64,000 nt of DNA from AP-15 sp963777435 (GCA_963777435.1 CAVZQT010000003.1:1364001-1428000); one strand, 5' to 3'. Counted from the first letter of the stretch, positions 1 through 8,659 are shown. A program made the numbers and translations. The notes: generated by a model not told the origin, from the sequence alone.

Positions 1-234
1 GTGATTACCGTGATCGGTATCGAAGCCGCGTTTCTGATGGGCGGACTGATTGTCACCGAGACGGTCTTCAACATCCCGGGGGTCGCTCGGTTTCTGGTCG
101 AGGCGATCCGCTGGCGCGATTACCCGATCGTGCAAAACATCGTTATGTACATCGCGATCATCGTCGTGCTGATCAATTTCACGATCGACATGCTGTATGC
201 CGTGCTCGATCCCCGCATCAAATACTCCGACTAG
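1..234 (+). CDS. Dpp/Opp-type ABC transporter permease (DppB-like), 3' end only
   Basis: This is the C-terminal 77 residues of an inner-membrane permease of the peptide/nickel (PepT) ABC importer family; the rest lies before the window. Two hydrophobic stretches are visible (about residues 1-25 and 48-70). The reading ends in LDPRIKYSD, the usual DppB-type tail. The region just before, with PGVARFLVEAIRWRDYPIVQ, matches the end of the last transmembrane block of such permeases. It is followed 41 bp later by a DppC-type permease and then two ATPase genes, so it belongs to one importer operon. The GTG at base 1 is not claimed as the true start. Substrate is unknown: the binding-protein gene is not in the window. 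Confidence 0.9.
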   Translation: MITVIGIEAAFLMGGLIVTETVFNIPGVARFLVEAIRWRDYPIVQNIVMYIAIIVVLINFTIDMLYAVLDPRIKYSD

Positions 235-275
235 CCACTGCCGCTAGCCAGCCCCCGACACATCGAGGAAACGCC

Positions 276-1169
276 GTGAGCACAATCGATTACCGCGCCG
301 AACTCGCCAAGGCCGGGGCCAATGTCGACAGCCGATGGAGTGCGATCCGCTTTTTTGTGCGGCGCTACCCGCTTGGCGCGATCGGGGCCGCAATCATGGG
401 ATTGTTTGTGTTCGCGGCGATTTTCGCACCGCTGATCACGGTCTATGACCCGCTGTCGACCAATGCCGCGCTGTCTCTCGCTCGGCCCAGCCTCGCGCAT
501 TGGCTCGGCTGCGATTTCATGGGCCGCGACGTCTACAGCCGCATCGTCTACGGCGCGCGGATTTCGCTCGCCGTGGGCATCGGCTCGACCATGCTCGGCG
601 GCAGCATCGGCGTCATGATCGGGCTGTTGTCCGGCTATCTCGGCGGCTGGATCGATCTCGCAGCCCAGCGCCTGATCGACATCCTGCAATCGCTGCCGTT
701 GCTGGTCATGGCACTGCTGATGGCGGCCGCACTCGGGCCGTCACTGCACAACACGATCATCGCGATCTCGATCCCCTTGATCCCCTATTCGGCACGGGTC
801 GTGCGCGCCAACACCTTGTCGTTGCGCGAGCTGCCGTTTGTCGAATCGGCCAAGGCGATCGGCATGAGCGAGGTCCGCATCGCGATGCGCCATGTGCTGC
901 CGAATACCTTGGCGCCTTTGATTGTCTTGGCGACCGCTCAGCTCGGCTCGACGATCCTGACCGAAGCGTCATTGTCGTTCCTCGGCCTCGGTGTTCCCGA
1001 ACCGCACCCCTCATGGGGCCGGATGCTGTCGGAATCGGCGGCGGAGTATGTCCGCACCGCACCATGGCTGGTGCTGTTCCCAGGCATCGCGATCAGCGCC
1101 GTCGTCTTTGGCACCAATCTGTTGGGGGACGCGATCCGCGATATTCTCGACCCGCGGCAACGCAGCTAA
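276..1169 (+). CDS. Dpp/Opp-type ABC transporter permease (DppC-like)
   Basis: Second inner-membrane permease of the importer, 297 residues, the normal length for DppC/OppC. An N-terminal transmembrane helix (about residues 34-56) follows a short cytoplasmic tail, as in the OppC_N domain. The transport domain carries the EAA loop (ESAKAIGMSEVRIAMRHVLP, about residues 190-209), which contacts the ATPases, and ends in FLGLGVPEPHPSWG plus a last helix before DILDPR. GTG at 276 is chosen because GAGGAAA sits just upstream and the protein then has the expected length. It would pair with the DppB-like protein at the window edge to form the pore. Confidence 0.93.
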   Translation: MSTIDYRAELAKAGANVDSRWSAIRFFVRRYPLGAIGAAIMGLFVFAAIFAPLITVYDPLSTNAALSLARPSLAHWLGCDFMGRDVYSRIVYGARISLAVGIGSTMLGGSIGVMIGLLSGYLGGWIDLAAQRLIDILQSLPLLVMALLMAAALGPSLHNTIIAISIPLIPYSARVVRANTLSLRELPFVESAKAIGMSEVRIAMRHVLPNTLAPLIVLATAQLGSTILTEASLSFLGLGVPEPHPSWGRMLSESAAEYVRTAPWLVLFPGIAISAVVFGTNLLGDAIRDILDPRQRS

Positions 1170-1189
1170 GGCAAAGGTAACGATCCGCG

Positions 1190-2218
1190 ATGCCAGGACC
1201 GGGTGACAACGCCCCGAAGGTCCTCGAGATCGAGGGGCTGCGAACCTATCTTTTTACGCGCTCCGGGGTCGTCAAGGGAGTCGACGACGTGTCGTTCTCG
1301 CTGCACCGCAGCGAGACCTTGGCGGTGGTCGGTGAATCAGGCTGCGGCAAGTCGATGACGGCGCTGTCGATTATGCGCCTCGTGCCCGACCCGCCGGGCC
1401 GCATTGTCGATGGCCGCATCATGCTCGAAGGCAGGGATCTGGTGCCGCTCGACGAGAGCGAGATGCGCGACATCCGGGGTAATCGGATCTCGATGATCTT
1501 TCAGGAGCCGATGACGTCGCTGAACCCTGTATTGACGATCGGCAGTCAGATCGGCGAGGCGGTGCGGCTGCATCAGGATCTGCCGAAGAGTGCGGCTGCC
1601 GACAAGGCGATCGAAATGCTGCGCCTCGTCAAAATCCCCGAGCCGGCGCAGCGGTCGCGGGAATATCCGCACCAGCTGTCGGGCGGGATGCGGCAGCGGG
1701 CGATGATCGCGATGGCGCTAGCCTGCAATCCGCGGGTGCTGATCGCCGACGAGCCGACGACCGCGCTCGATGTGACGATCCAGGCGCAAATCCTCGACCT
1801 GATCCTCGAATTGCAGAGCGAACTCGGCACCGCAGTAATCCTGATCACGCACAATCTCGGCGTCGTCGCCGAAACGGCGCAGCGGGTCATCGTCATGTAC
1901 GCCGGCCGCAAGGTCGAAGAGGCCGATGTCGAAGCCCTGTTCGAGGAGCCGTTGCACCCCTACACGCACGGTCTCTTGGCCTCGATCCCGCGGCTTGCGC
2001 TGATGGGCGGGCGCCCGGCAAATGGCGCCGAGCGGCTCAAGGAGATCCCGGGGATGGTGCCGGCATTGAGCAATCTGCCGCCGGGCTGCACGTTTGCGCC
2101 GCGCTGCGCCTTTGCCGATCAGCGCTGTCGGATGGAATTCCCGCCTTACGAACAGGTCCGGCCCGCACACTGGGTCGCCTGCTGGCACTCGGAGAGGTTG
2201 TATGGCGGCCATGCCTAG
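1190..2218 (+). CDS. Peptide-type ABC transporter ATP-binding protein (DppD/OppD-like)
   Basis: Cytoplasmic ATPase of the importer, 342 residues. Walker A is GESGCGKS, the Q-loop region reads ISMIFQEPMTSLNP, the signature is LSGGMRQR, Walker B is VLIADEPTTALD and the switch His is in LITHNLG. The C-terminal extension with PPGCTFAPRC and two further cysteines is the Oligo_HPY domain typical of Dpp/Opp ATPases. It starts 20 bp after the permease and its end overlaps the start of the second ATPase by 17 bp, indicating translational coupling. DppD and DppF-type ATPases normally work as a heterodimer. Substrate cannot be read from the sequence. Confidence 0.93.
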   Translation: MPGPGDNAPKVLEIEGLRTYLFTRSGVVKGVDDVSFSLHRSETLAVVGESGCGKSMTALSIMRLVPDPPGRIVDGRIMLEGRDLVPLDESEMRDIRGNRISMIFQEPMTSLNPVLTIGSQIGEAVRLHQDLPKSAAADKAIEMLRLVKIPEPAQRSREYPHQLSGGMRQRAMIAMALACNPRVLIADEPTTALDVTIQAQILDLILELQSELGTAVILITHNLGVVAETAQRVIVMYAGRKVEEADVEALFEEPLHPYTHGLLASIPRLALMGGRPANGAERLKEIPGMVPALSNLPPGCTFAPRCAFADQRCRMEFPPYEQVRPAHWVACWHSERLYGGHA

Positions 2219-3230
2219 CCCGGCCCTCGCCCTTGCGCCCGTCGCGCCGGTGCCGGTAGCGGCTACAGCCGTGCCGGTGGTCGAAGTCTCCGGCCTGCAA
2301 AAGTATTTCCCTATAAAAAAGGGATTGCTGCGGCGCGCTGCCGGCCAAGTTTACGCTGTCGACGGGGTCAGCTTTTCGATTGCCCGCGGCGAGACCCTGG
2401 GTCTTGTCGGCGAGTCCGGCTGCGGCAAGTCGACGGTCGCGCGCACGGTGATGCGGCTGATCGAGCCGACCGGAGGCTCGATCAAGCTCAACGGCGAGGA
2501 GATTACCCATCTCGGCAAGACCGCGATGCGCCCCCACCGCCGCCAGATGCAGATCATTTTTCAGGACCCGTTTTCATCGCTAAACCCGCGAATGTCGGCG
2601 GGCGACATCGTCGGCGAGCCGTTGCAGATCCACGGCATCGCCCACGGCAAGGAGAAAGAAGAGCGCGTTGCCGAATTGTTTGATCAAGTAGGCCTGCGCC
2701 GTCAGCAGATGCAGAGTTTGCCACACCAGTTTTCCGGCGGTCAGCGGCAGCGTATCTGCATCGCCCGCGCCCTGGCCCTGAACCCGCAGTTGATTGTCGG
2801 GGACGAGCCGGTTTCGGCGCTCGACGTGTCGATCCAGGCTCAGGTCATCAACCTGATGATGGATCTGCAGCGCGAAAAGAACCTGTCCTATCTGTTTATC
2901 GCCCACGACCTCGCCGTGGTCGAGCACATCAGCCACCGCATCGCGGTCATGTATCTCGGGCGAATTGTCGAATACGCCGATAAGGAAACCCTGTTCACGA
3001 CACCGCTGCACCCCTACACCGAGGCGTTATTGGCGGCGGTGCCGGTCCCCAATCCGCGCATCAAGCGGCGCAAGCATCTGCTGCAAGGGGATGTCCCGAG
3101 CCCGGTAAACCCGCCTCCTGGCTGCACCTTTCACACCCGCTGCCCGTACGCCGAGGCCCGCTGCCGGGTCGAAGTCCCCGCATTGCGCGAAGTCGGCGCC
3201 GGGCACCACGTCGCCTGCCACCTGCGCTAA
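2202..3230 (+). CDS. Peptide-type ABC transporter ATP-binding protein (DppF/OppF-like)
   Basis: Second ATPase of the importer, 342 residues from ATG 2202, which has GGAGAGG in front of it; an upstream in-frame start at 2094 would lie deep inside the previous gene and is not preferred. After a short Ala/Pro/Val-rich leader the domain begins with VVEVSGLQKYFP. Walker A is GESGCGKS, signature FSGGQRQR, Walker B LIVGDEPVSALD, switch His in IAHDLAVVEH. The tail PPGCTFHTRCPYAEARC is the Oligo_HPY domain. It overlaps the preceding ATPase gene by 17 bp and is the last gene of the operon. Confidence 0.93.
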   Translation: MAAMPSPALALAPVAPVPVAATAVPVVEVSGLQKYFPIKKGLLRRAAGQVYAVDGVSFSIARGETLGLVGESGCGKSTVARTVMRLIEPTGGSIKLNGEEITHLGKTAMRPHRRQMQIIFQDPFSSLNPRMSAGDIVGEPLQIHGIAHGKEKEERVAELFDQVGLRRQQMQSLPHQFSGGQRQRICIARALALNPQLIVGDEPVSALDVSIQAQVINLMMDLQREKNLSYLFIAHDLAVVEHISHRIAVMYLGRIVEYADKETLFTTPLHPYTEALLAAVPVPNPRIKRRKHLLQGDVPSPVNPPPGCTFHTRCPYAEARCRVEVPALREVGAGHHVACHLR

Positions 3231-3287
3231 AACGCTAGGGGCCCTGCAGCAGGTGAGCGGCGGAGCTTCCTCTGTCGCTGCGATCAA

Positions 3288-4073
3288 TCACCGATCGAGA
3301 AAACGCGCGACATTGTCGACTAAGGCTTGCGGCTGCTCGATTTCGGGGCGATGCCCGGCGCGGCCGATCAGCTCGAACCGGGCGCCCGGGATCATCGACG
3401 CATAGGCTCGGCCGTAGTCGGGGCTGACGATCCCATCGCTGTCGCCCCATAACACCAGGGTTGGAACATCGATCCGGCCGAGCCAGCGTGGCAATTGCGG
3501 ATTATACATGTACGGGTGCCAGGCATAGAGGCACAGCGCTTCGCGATTGCGCGCATGGATGACCAGTGCCTCGTCGGACATAGCGTTGTAGTCGGGCGCT
3601 GACCGGTCGGGGTCGTGCCAACTGCGGCTGCGAACTTCGTCGGGCGATTTGTTGAAGATGTCGAGAATGTCGGGGGTCTCTCGATCGCTGATCTTGATGC
3701 CCAGCGGATCGACCAGGATCAGCTTGTCAATGCGGTGGGTGCAGGCCGCAGCGACCTCTGCAGCAAGCCAGCCGCCAAATGAAAAGCCGAGCACGGTGAT
3801 CCGGTCGCCCGGCAATGCCGCGAGCATCGCCAGATAAAGGTGCACCAGATCGTAAACGGTATCGAAATCCTTGGGCCGCGGGGACTTGCCAAACCCCGGC
3901 GATGAAGGTGCCAGGATCTTGCCGTGTCGGCCAAGGTGGTCGAGAAACGGCGCCTCGGGATCGACCGTATCAAAACCATGCAATAACAAAATCGAGCGTC
4001 CTGTTCCGCGGCGCAGAACTTCAAGTTCGATCCCCTGCACAGTCATTCGTTCGGCCGCCGATCCGGTCGCCAT
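3288..4073 (-). CDS. Alpha/beta hydrolase
   Basis: A 261-residue alpha/beta-hydrolase-fold enzyme. The oxyanion region is LLLHGF, the nucleophile elbow GFSFGGW puts Ser at about residue 98, the acid is in VLWGDSDGIVSP and the His in GRAGHRPEIEQP, so the catalytic triad is complete. ATG 4073 is chosen because GGAGAAAGGA lies just upstream; the frame stays open another 165 bp upstream but that part has no domain. It runs convergently to the ABC importer operon. The substrate class (ester, epoxide, C-C bond) cannot be decided from the sequence. Confidence 0.88.
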   Translation of the reverse strand: MATGSAAERMTVQGIELEVLRRGTGRSILLLHGFDTVDPEAPFLDHLGRHGKILAPSSPGFGKSPRPKDFDTVYDLVHLYLAMLAALPGDRITVLGFSFGGWLAAEVAAACTHRIDKLILVDPLGIKISDRETPDILDIFNKSPDEVRSRSWHDPDRSAPDYNAMSDEALVIHARNREALCLYAWHPYMYNPQLPRWLGRIDVPTLVLWGDSDGIVSPDYGRAYASMIPGARFELIGRAGHRPEIEQPQALVDNVARFLDR

Positions 4074-4309
4074 AATTATCCTTTCTCCGCTAAGGCAATT
4101 TCTTACGAGGGGGTTATAGCCGTCGGCCTGGGAGATGCAAAAGGTCCGTTTACCCTTCTGCGATCGAGGCACACTTGATGTTATGGGGGGGTCAGGTCGT
4201 ACGGGCGATGCGAAAGATGGGCGTGTGCCTTGGCGCAAACTCGGGGGTCAATCGATTTCGGAAACGATCACAGCGGACCCAGCAAGCGGCCGAGCAAAAG
4301 CTTAAGATG

Positions 4310-4356
4310 CCGGGACGGCCGAGAGCGGAAATCACGCCGTCTCGGGCCAGTCCGGG
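4310..4356 (-). terminator. Long imperfect hairpin just after the PG-binding-like gene
   Basis: The arms CCGGGACGGCCGAGAGCGG and CCGTCTCGGGCCAGTCCGGG pair with a few mismatches around a short loop, starting nine bases past the stop codon of the gene ending at 4365. There is no T-run after it on the minus strand, so it may be an mRNA 3' stabilising structure rather than an intrinsic terminator. Confidence 0.3.
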
Positions 4357-4364
4357 TATATAGC

Positions 4365-5315
4365 CTACCGGGTAGGAGCAGCGCCCCCATTCGCGCCATT
4401 TAGCGCGCCGCCCGAGATGGTACCTGCTTGGGTGCCAGCATTGACTGCGCCACTGCTGCCGGTGGTGCCGTTACCTACTCCTGCCGCGGCGCCGTTCGCG
4501 CCCGTCGCCGTCCCCGATTCGCCGCCCCGCACTGGAGGCAACCCGCTGTTGGCGCCGACGCCGCTTTCGCTGCCCGTAACTGCGGTATTGCCGGCATTGC
4601 CATCGGCCGTATTGCCGCTGACAGAATTCGGGTTTGCGCCATACCGATTTAGGCTCGAAAGATTGCCCGCCGAGAGCCCCGAGCCAGGCACGTTCGGGTT
4701 GCTTCCACCGACGCCGGCATAATACCCGCGATTAATGCGCGCGCCGTTCATCGCGGCGCCATTGCCGGATGCGCCATTCATCGCGGCACCGTTGCCATTC
4801 GCGCCGTTCATCGCAGCTCCGTTCTCGTACCCGCCGTTCATCGCGGCGCCGTTGCCATTCGTGCCGTTCATCGCGCCGCTGCTGACGTACGCGCCGCGGT
4901 TGCCGAACCCACCTGACAGACCGCCGCCGTTGGCATAGGTGCCATTGATTGCCGCCGCATTTCCCGCCGCACCGATGCCGACCCCAAGCGTGCTTAAGGT
5001 CGCTTCATCCAATGTCCCGGTCGGCGCAAGGCCGCGAGCTTGCTGGAAATGCGCTACAGCCAGTCGGGTCGGTCTATCCCAGTTACCGGTGACATTGCCG
5101 GCATTGTATCCGAGCCGGTTGAGTACCTGCTGCACGCGGCGGACTGTAGCCGGGCTCAGTGTTAGTGCCGCCCCGGTGCCGTTGGCGCTCTCGTTGACGA
5201 TCCTCTGACTTGGAAGATTGGCGCCACCCGCGCCCGCTGCGGTTTGGGCAAACGCGCCCGGCATCGCAACAGCGCTCGCGAGCAAGGCGGACGTCAGCAA
5301 CTGAAGGGGTTTCAT
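4365..5315 (-). CDS. Secreted Asn/Gly/Ala-rich protein with peptidoglycan-binding-like domain
   Basis: A 316-residue exported protein of unknown function. A Sec signal peptide (MKPLQLLTSALLASAVAMPG, cleavage near AFA-QT) is followed by the motif LPSQRIVNE. Next comes a PG_binding_1-like helical domain (about residues 55-112: VRRVQQVLNRLGYNAGNVTG, then FQQARGLAPTGTLDEATL). The rest is low complexity: about residues 130-195 repeat NGAAMNG-type units, then a Gly/Asn/Ser/Ala-rich tail. AGGAGG lies upstream of ATG 5315. The domain and the LPSQRI motif are shared with the gene at 7218-7865, so the two are paralogues. A role in the cell wall or outer layer is inferred from export and the domain only. 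It is 15 bp downstream of the lipoprotein gene and probably co-transcribed. Confidence 0.8.
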   Translation of the reverse strand: MKPLQLLTSALLASAVAMPGAFAQTAAGAGGANLPSQRIVNESANGTGAALTLSPATVRRVQQVLNRLGYNAGNVTGNWDRPTRLAVAHFQQARGLAPTGTLDEATLSTLGVGIGAAGNAAAINGTYANGGGLSGGFGNRGAYVSSGAMNGTNGNGAAMNGGYENGAAMNGANGNGAAMNGASGNGAAMNGARINRGYYAGVGGSNPNVPGSGLSAGNLSSLNRYGANPNSVSGNTADGNAGNTAVTGSESGVGANSGLPPVRGGESGTATGANGAAAGVGNGTTGSSGAVNAGTQAGTISGGALNGANGGAAPTR

Positions 5316-5330
5316 AGCTGGTTTAGCCTC

Positions 5331-7043
5331 CTATGAAGACGATGGATTGTTTTCCCCAGACGCACTCGCGCCGCGATAAGCCGCCCCCATCGCTGGTTCG
5401 AGGTAGAGGCGGCAGTAGTTAAGGTCGACCGCACTGCCATTGTTGGCGCTTGCTCCGCACGCTGATTCTTTCTCTCCAGTGCCGATTGCGCCGCTCGCTT
5501 CGCGGTTCTCGGACACCAGCCGCGCAATCGGGACCCCGCCGACCCCGGAATAGGCTGCGTCCTGCACCGGCTGGTTCTCGTCAGCCGGCGAATTCCCGGT
5601 AGCGCCCATCTTTTGGGGTGAGTTATTGGCGGCCCGCCGGCCGAGACTGGTCGCACTTGCCGCACCGCTGATGCCCGAAGACGCAGCGCCCCTGACAGGC
5701 TGCTCGTTATACCCGGAGGCCGGATTTGTTTGCGCCGACTTATGGGAACCACGGTTTGCCGGGCGCGGCATCAGATCGGCGACATTTGTCGCGCCGCTAA
5801 TGCCGGAAAAGGCTGCACCAAACACCGGCTGGTCGTCATAGCCGACAGCGGCATCGGTTTGCGCCGCCTGCTGCGAACCACGGTTTGCCTCAGTGTTTGC
5901 TGGCACGGACTCCTGAGCACCCCGGTTTGCGGCACGCGGCATCAGATCGGCGACATTTGTCGCACCGCTGATCCCGGAAAAGGCCACGCCGAACACCGGC
6001 TGGTCGTCATAGCCGACCGCCGCATTCTCTTGCGCCAAACTCTGCTGTACCAAACTCTGCGAAGAGCGGTTTACCGTTGTATTTGCTTGCGTCCGCTCCT
6101 GAGAGTTCCGGTTTTCTGCGCGCGGCATCAGGTCGGCGACATTTGTCGCACCACTGATCCCGGAAAAGGCCGCACCAAACACCGGCTGGTCGTCATAGCC
6201 GACAGCGGCATCAGTTGGCGCCGCCTGCTGCGAACCACGGTTTGCCTCAGCTCTGGCTTGCGCTAACTCCTGGGAACCACGGTTTGCGGCGCGCGGCATC
6301 AGGTCGGCGACATTTGTCGCACCACTGATCCCGGAAAAGGCCGCACCAAACACCGGCTGCTCGTCATAGCCGACCGCGGCGTTCATCTGTGCGCGACGGC
6401 TATTCGCGTGTTGCGGGCCAAGCGCAGACGCTTTCGCCGCCCCGCTAATCCCCGAAAAGGCTGCGCCTAGAACCGGCGCCTCGTTTTTCCCAGTGGCGCC
6501 GTTCAGCGGACCAACATTGCTCTGTTTAGGAGCGATGTTCGCCGCCGTTCGCACACCGCTGATCCCGGGCCGCGCCGCGCCCGGCACTGCGATGTTGGGA
6601 ACGCTCGGTTGCGAATTCGCAAGTCGAGGCTCGGCTGCTGAGTTCGCGGTGCCGGCGGTGGCAGCTCCCGACGCGGCACCGGGCGAGGACCCTGCGCTCG
6701 GGGCCGATGAAGCAGCATTCTGTCCCGCTGTCGATTGCGTCGCGGCGGTCCCCGCCGTCGGCTGGGCCGTTGCGTTTTGAGCAGTCTTGGTGCCGCCGGA
6801 CGTCCCTCCCGGGCTGGCGTTCGCCGGCGTGGAGGGCGCAGGCGTATTGCTCGCGGAGGTCGCGGGTTTGGCCGGTTGTTTTTCGGCTGTTGCAGCGGGG
6901 CTGGTTTCGCTCGAAGCCTGAGACCCCGACTTTGCATTACCCGCGTTGTTGGCATGCGTTCCGGGATTGTTGTCGCAGCCGGACAGCGACAGGGCCGCCA
7001 GCATGACACTCGCCAGAAGCCAGTTCTTGTCCATGTGTTTCAT
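5331..7043 (-). CDS. Repeat-built lipoprotein of unknown function
   Basis: About 570 residues. The N-terminus carries a lipoprotein signal peptide ending in the lipobox LSGC (Cys 23 from ATG 7043; ATG 7034 is the alternative start). A 120-residue Ala/Ser/Thr/Pro-rich linker follows, then tandem units of about 45-65 residues. Four units are nearly identical (GYDDQPVFGAAFSGISGA then TNVADLMPRAANRG) and at least three or four more are degenerate, on either side. Linkers between units are rich in Ser, Gln, Asn and Ala. The C-terminus contains two cysteines (ESACGA, LNYCRL) that could form a disulfide. No known domain was recognised. It lies between the two PG-binding-like paralogues on the same strand, which suggests a joint envelope role; this is inference. 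Confidence 0.78.
   Translation of the reverse strand: MKHMDKNWLLASVMLAALSLSGCDNNPGTHANNAGNAKSGSQASSETSPAATAEKQPAKPATSASNTPAPSTPANASPGGTSGGTKTAQNATAQPTAGTAATQSTAGQNAASSAPSAGSSPGAASGAATAGTANSAAEPRLANSQPSVPNIAVPGAARPGISGVRTAANIAPKQSNVGPLNGATGKNEAPVLGAAFSGISGAAKASALGPQHANSRRAQMNAAVGYDEQPVFGAAFSGISGATNVADLMPRAANRGSQELAQARAEANRGSQQAAPTDAAVGYDDQPVFGAAFSGISGATNVADLMPRAENRNSQERTQANTTVNRSSQSLVQQSLAQENAAVGYDDQPVFGVAFSGISGATNVADLMPRAANRGAQESVPANTEANRGSQQAAQTDAAVGYDDQPVFGAAFSGISGATNVADLMPRPANRGSHKSAQTNPASGYNEQPVRGAASSGISGAASATSLGRRAANNSPQKMGATGNSPADENQPVQDAAYSGVGGVPIARLVSENREASGAIGTGEKESACGASANNGSAVDLNYCRLYLEPAMGAAYRGASASGENNPSSS
5766..6374 (-). repeat. Four near-identical tandem coding repeats in the lipoprotein gene
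   Basis: Copies of an about 80-bp core lie at roughly 5766-5846, 5938-6017, 6124-6203 and 6295-6374, separated by more variable linker of about 90-110 bp. On the plus strand each contains GGCATCAGRTCGGCGACATT and ends with TGGTCGTCATAGCCGAC or TGCTCGTCATAGCCGAC. The near-identity of the core against the variable linkers points to recent duplication or gene conversion. They encode the GYDxQPVFGAAFSGISGA units. Confidence 0.85.
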
Positions 7044-7217
7044 CTCGTTTTCTGATGTTCCGCCAATCGGCATCCGATGGCAGTCCGTATTGGCGTTGCC
7101 GGCCGGCAGCCGATCTTTGCGCTGCCTTCAGCGCGCTAACGGGGCGCTTCTATCGATCCAAACAACCGCGCCCCGTAGCCGCATTACGCCGAGTCCACGA
7201 CCCCGGTGCTGCGCTTG

Positions 7218-7865
7218 TTACCGCAGGCCGCCACCGCCGGCCGGGACGCCACCGCTGCCGGCGCCGCCCATCGTCGAACCGACGCCGCCAGCACTCATGC
7301 CATTGGCCCCGCCGCCGCCAAAGCCGCCCGGACCACCGCCGCCCATATTGCCCATTCCGCCGCCGCCCATGCCTTCATTGGTAATACGCTGCGACGGCAT
7401 ATTGCCGGCGTAACCACGTGCCGGCGGCATACCACTGTTCTGCTCGCCGACGAGCGCTTCGTTGTTGTTGGCGATCGGGTTGCCGAAAATGTTGTTCCAC
7501 AGACCCAATGCCGCGACCGAGCTAAAGTTGAGGTTTCCGGTCGGGTCGAGACCGTGCGCCCGCTGAAACTCGGTCATAGCGATTTCGGTGCTGCGGTTCC
7601 AAATGCCATTCACAAATCCAGCATTGTAGCCAAGTCGGTTTAATTGCTGCTGGATCTGACGCACCCCCGAGGGCGAAACCGTCACCAGCGCCCCAGTTCC
7701 CTGCACCGTCTCGTTCGTGATGCGCTGGCTCGGCAGCGTTGCTGCACCGGCCGCGCCGCCATTGCCACCTGCATTGCCGCCCCCACTAGCCGTCTGGGCC
7801 ATGGCGACCGGCATTGCCATCACACTCGCGAGCAGCGCGCTCAACACCAAGTTTGACGTCCTCAT
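7218..7865 (-). CDS. Secreted Gly-rich protein with peptidoglycan-binding-like domain (paralogue)
   Basis: A 215-residue exported protein, paralogous to the one at 4365-5315. Signal peptide MRTSNLVLSALLASVMAMPV with cleavage near AMA-QT, then LPSQRITNE, then the PG_binding_1-like domain (VRQIQQQLNRLGYNAGFVNG ... FQRAHGLDPTGNL, about residues 68-125). The motif MPSQRITNE appears a second time at about residue 158. After it the protein is almost pure Gly with Met, Asn, Ser and Ala to the end. AGGAGAG precedes ATG 7865. Function unknown; an envelope or extracellular-matrix role is inferred. Such Gly-rich tails are usually disordered. Confidence 0.8.
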   Translation of the reverse strand: MRTSNLVLSALLASVMAMPVAMAQTASGGGNAGGNGGAAGAATLPSQRITNETVQGTGALVTVSPSGVRQIQQQLNRLGYNAGFVNGIWNRSTEIAMTEFQRAHGLDPTGNLNFSSVAALGLWNNIFGNPIANNNEALVGEQNSGMPPARGYAGNMPSQRITNEGMGGGGMGNMGGGGPGGFGGGGANGMSAGGVGSTMGGAGSGGVPAGGGGLR

Positions 7866-8125
7866 CTCACAACTCTCCTGCGCGATTGTGTCAGCGGCTC
7901 CCTCTCCTCAACCAAAACTTTGCATCAGCCAAAATTTTGCGAGGGTCGGAACCACCTCCTACTGTAAATGTCAAGAACAGACCATAGTTCCACCGCAACG
8001 GCGCTTGTCTCACTCCAGCAGCAATCAGTGTCACCTAGTTCACGTGCAAGCATTTTCCAGATTATTACTCTGGCTCAACAAAGTGCATTGCTAGTGTAGC
8101 GGAGCACTTCAATCGCGGGTTCCCG

Positions 8126-8659
8126 TCACTTCGCGGCAGTGCCTCCCGAATTTGCGGTGGTGCCCGATGCATTCCCACCAGCGCTCGAGGATCCCGAGCC
8201 AGTAGCGCCACCTCCGCTCTCATTTTTCGAGGTGCTCGACCCGCTGGTGCCGGTGTCAGCATTGGTTGACACGTTGCTGCTTTTGGCGGTCTTGTCCGTT
8301 GCGTTCGCGGTTTGATCAGCACCGCTGGTTCCAGCCGCGCTCGTGGCGTTCGATCCGGCACCGCCCGAGCTCTGCTGCCTTTGTTGCAATTGCATGCGGT
8401 AAAAGGCGCCCGAAAGTCCCTTGGCGGGTGTATTCGGTGCGATGCCACCCACCTCGGCGCTGTTCTGGTTGTTTTGGGCAGTCTGCCCGGAGTTGGTTCC
8501 ATTGGCTGCGTTCTGAGCCGAACCCGCCGTACCGGCTGAGCTCTGCCCAGCGGCCGCGTTGGTGTTGGCCGCAGCCGAACCATTGCCGGTCTGCGCCAGG
8601 ACGGGGCCAGCGAAGGCAAGCGCTAAACTCGCCACCGAGGCCATTAGAAGCTGCCTCAT
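8126..8659 (-). CDS. Small secreted Ala/Gly/Asn/Ser-rich protein
   Basis: A 177-residue exported protein with signal peptide MRQLLMASVASLALAFAGPV and cleavage near LAQ. Almost all the rest is low-complexity Ala, Asn, Gly, Ser and Thr. The only structured-looking stretch is IAPNTPAKGLSGAFYRMQLQ (about residues 73-92), with AKGLSGAFYR loosely resembling the GAAFSGISG units of the lipoprotein. AGGAGAA lies six bases before ATG 8659. No family recognised. Same strand, export and composition as its three neighbours make it a likely fourth member of the cluster. Confidence 0.68.
   Translation of the reverse strand: MRQLLMASVASLALAFAGPVLAQTGNGSAAANTNAAAGQSSAGTAGSAQNAANGTNSGQTAQNNQNSAEVGGIAPNTPAKGLSGAFYRMQLQQRQQSSGGAGSNATSAAGTSGADQTANATDKTAKSSNVSTNADTGTSGSSTSKNESGGGATGSGSSSAGGNASGTTANSGGTAAK

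Noticed and set aside
5766..6374. Regular repeats as a possible CRISPR array.
   Set aside because: Repeat cores are about 80 bp, remain in frame within a lipoprotein gene and encode conserved peptide units; spacers are coding linkers, and no cas gene is present.
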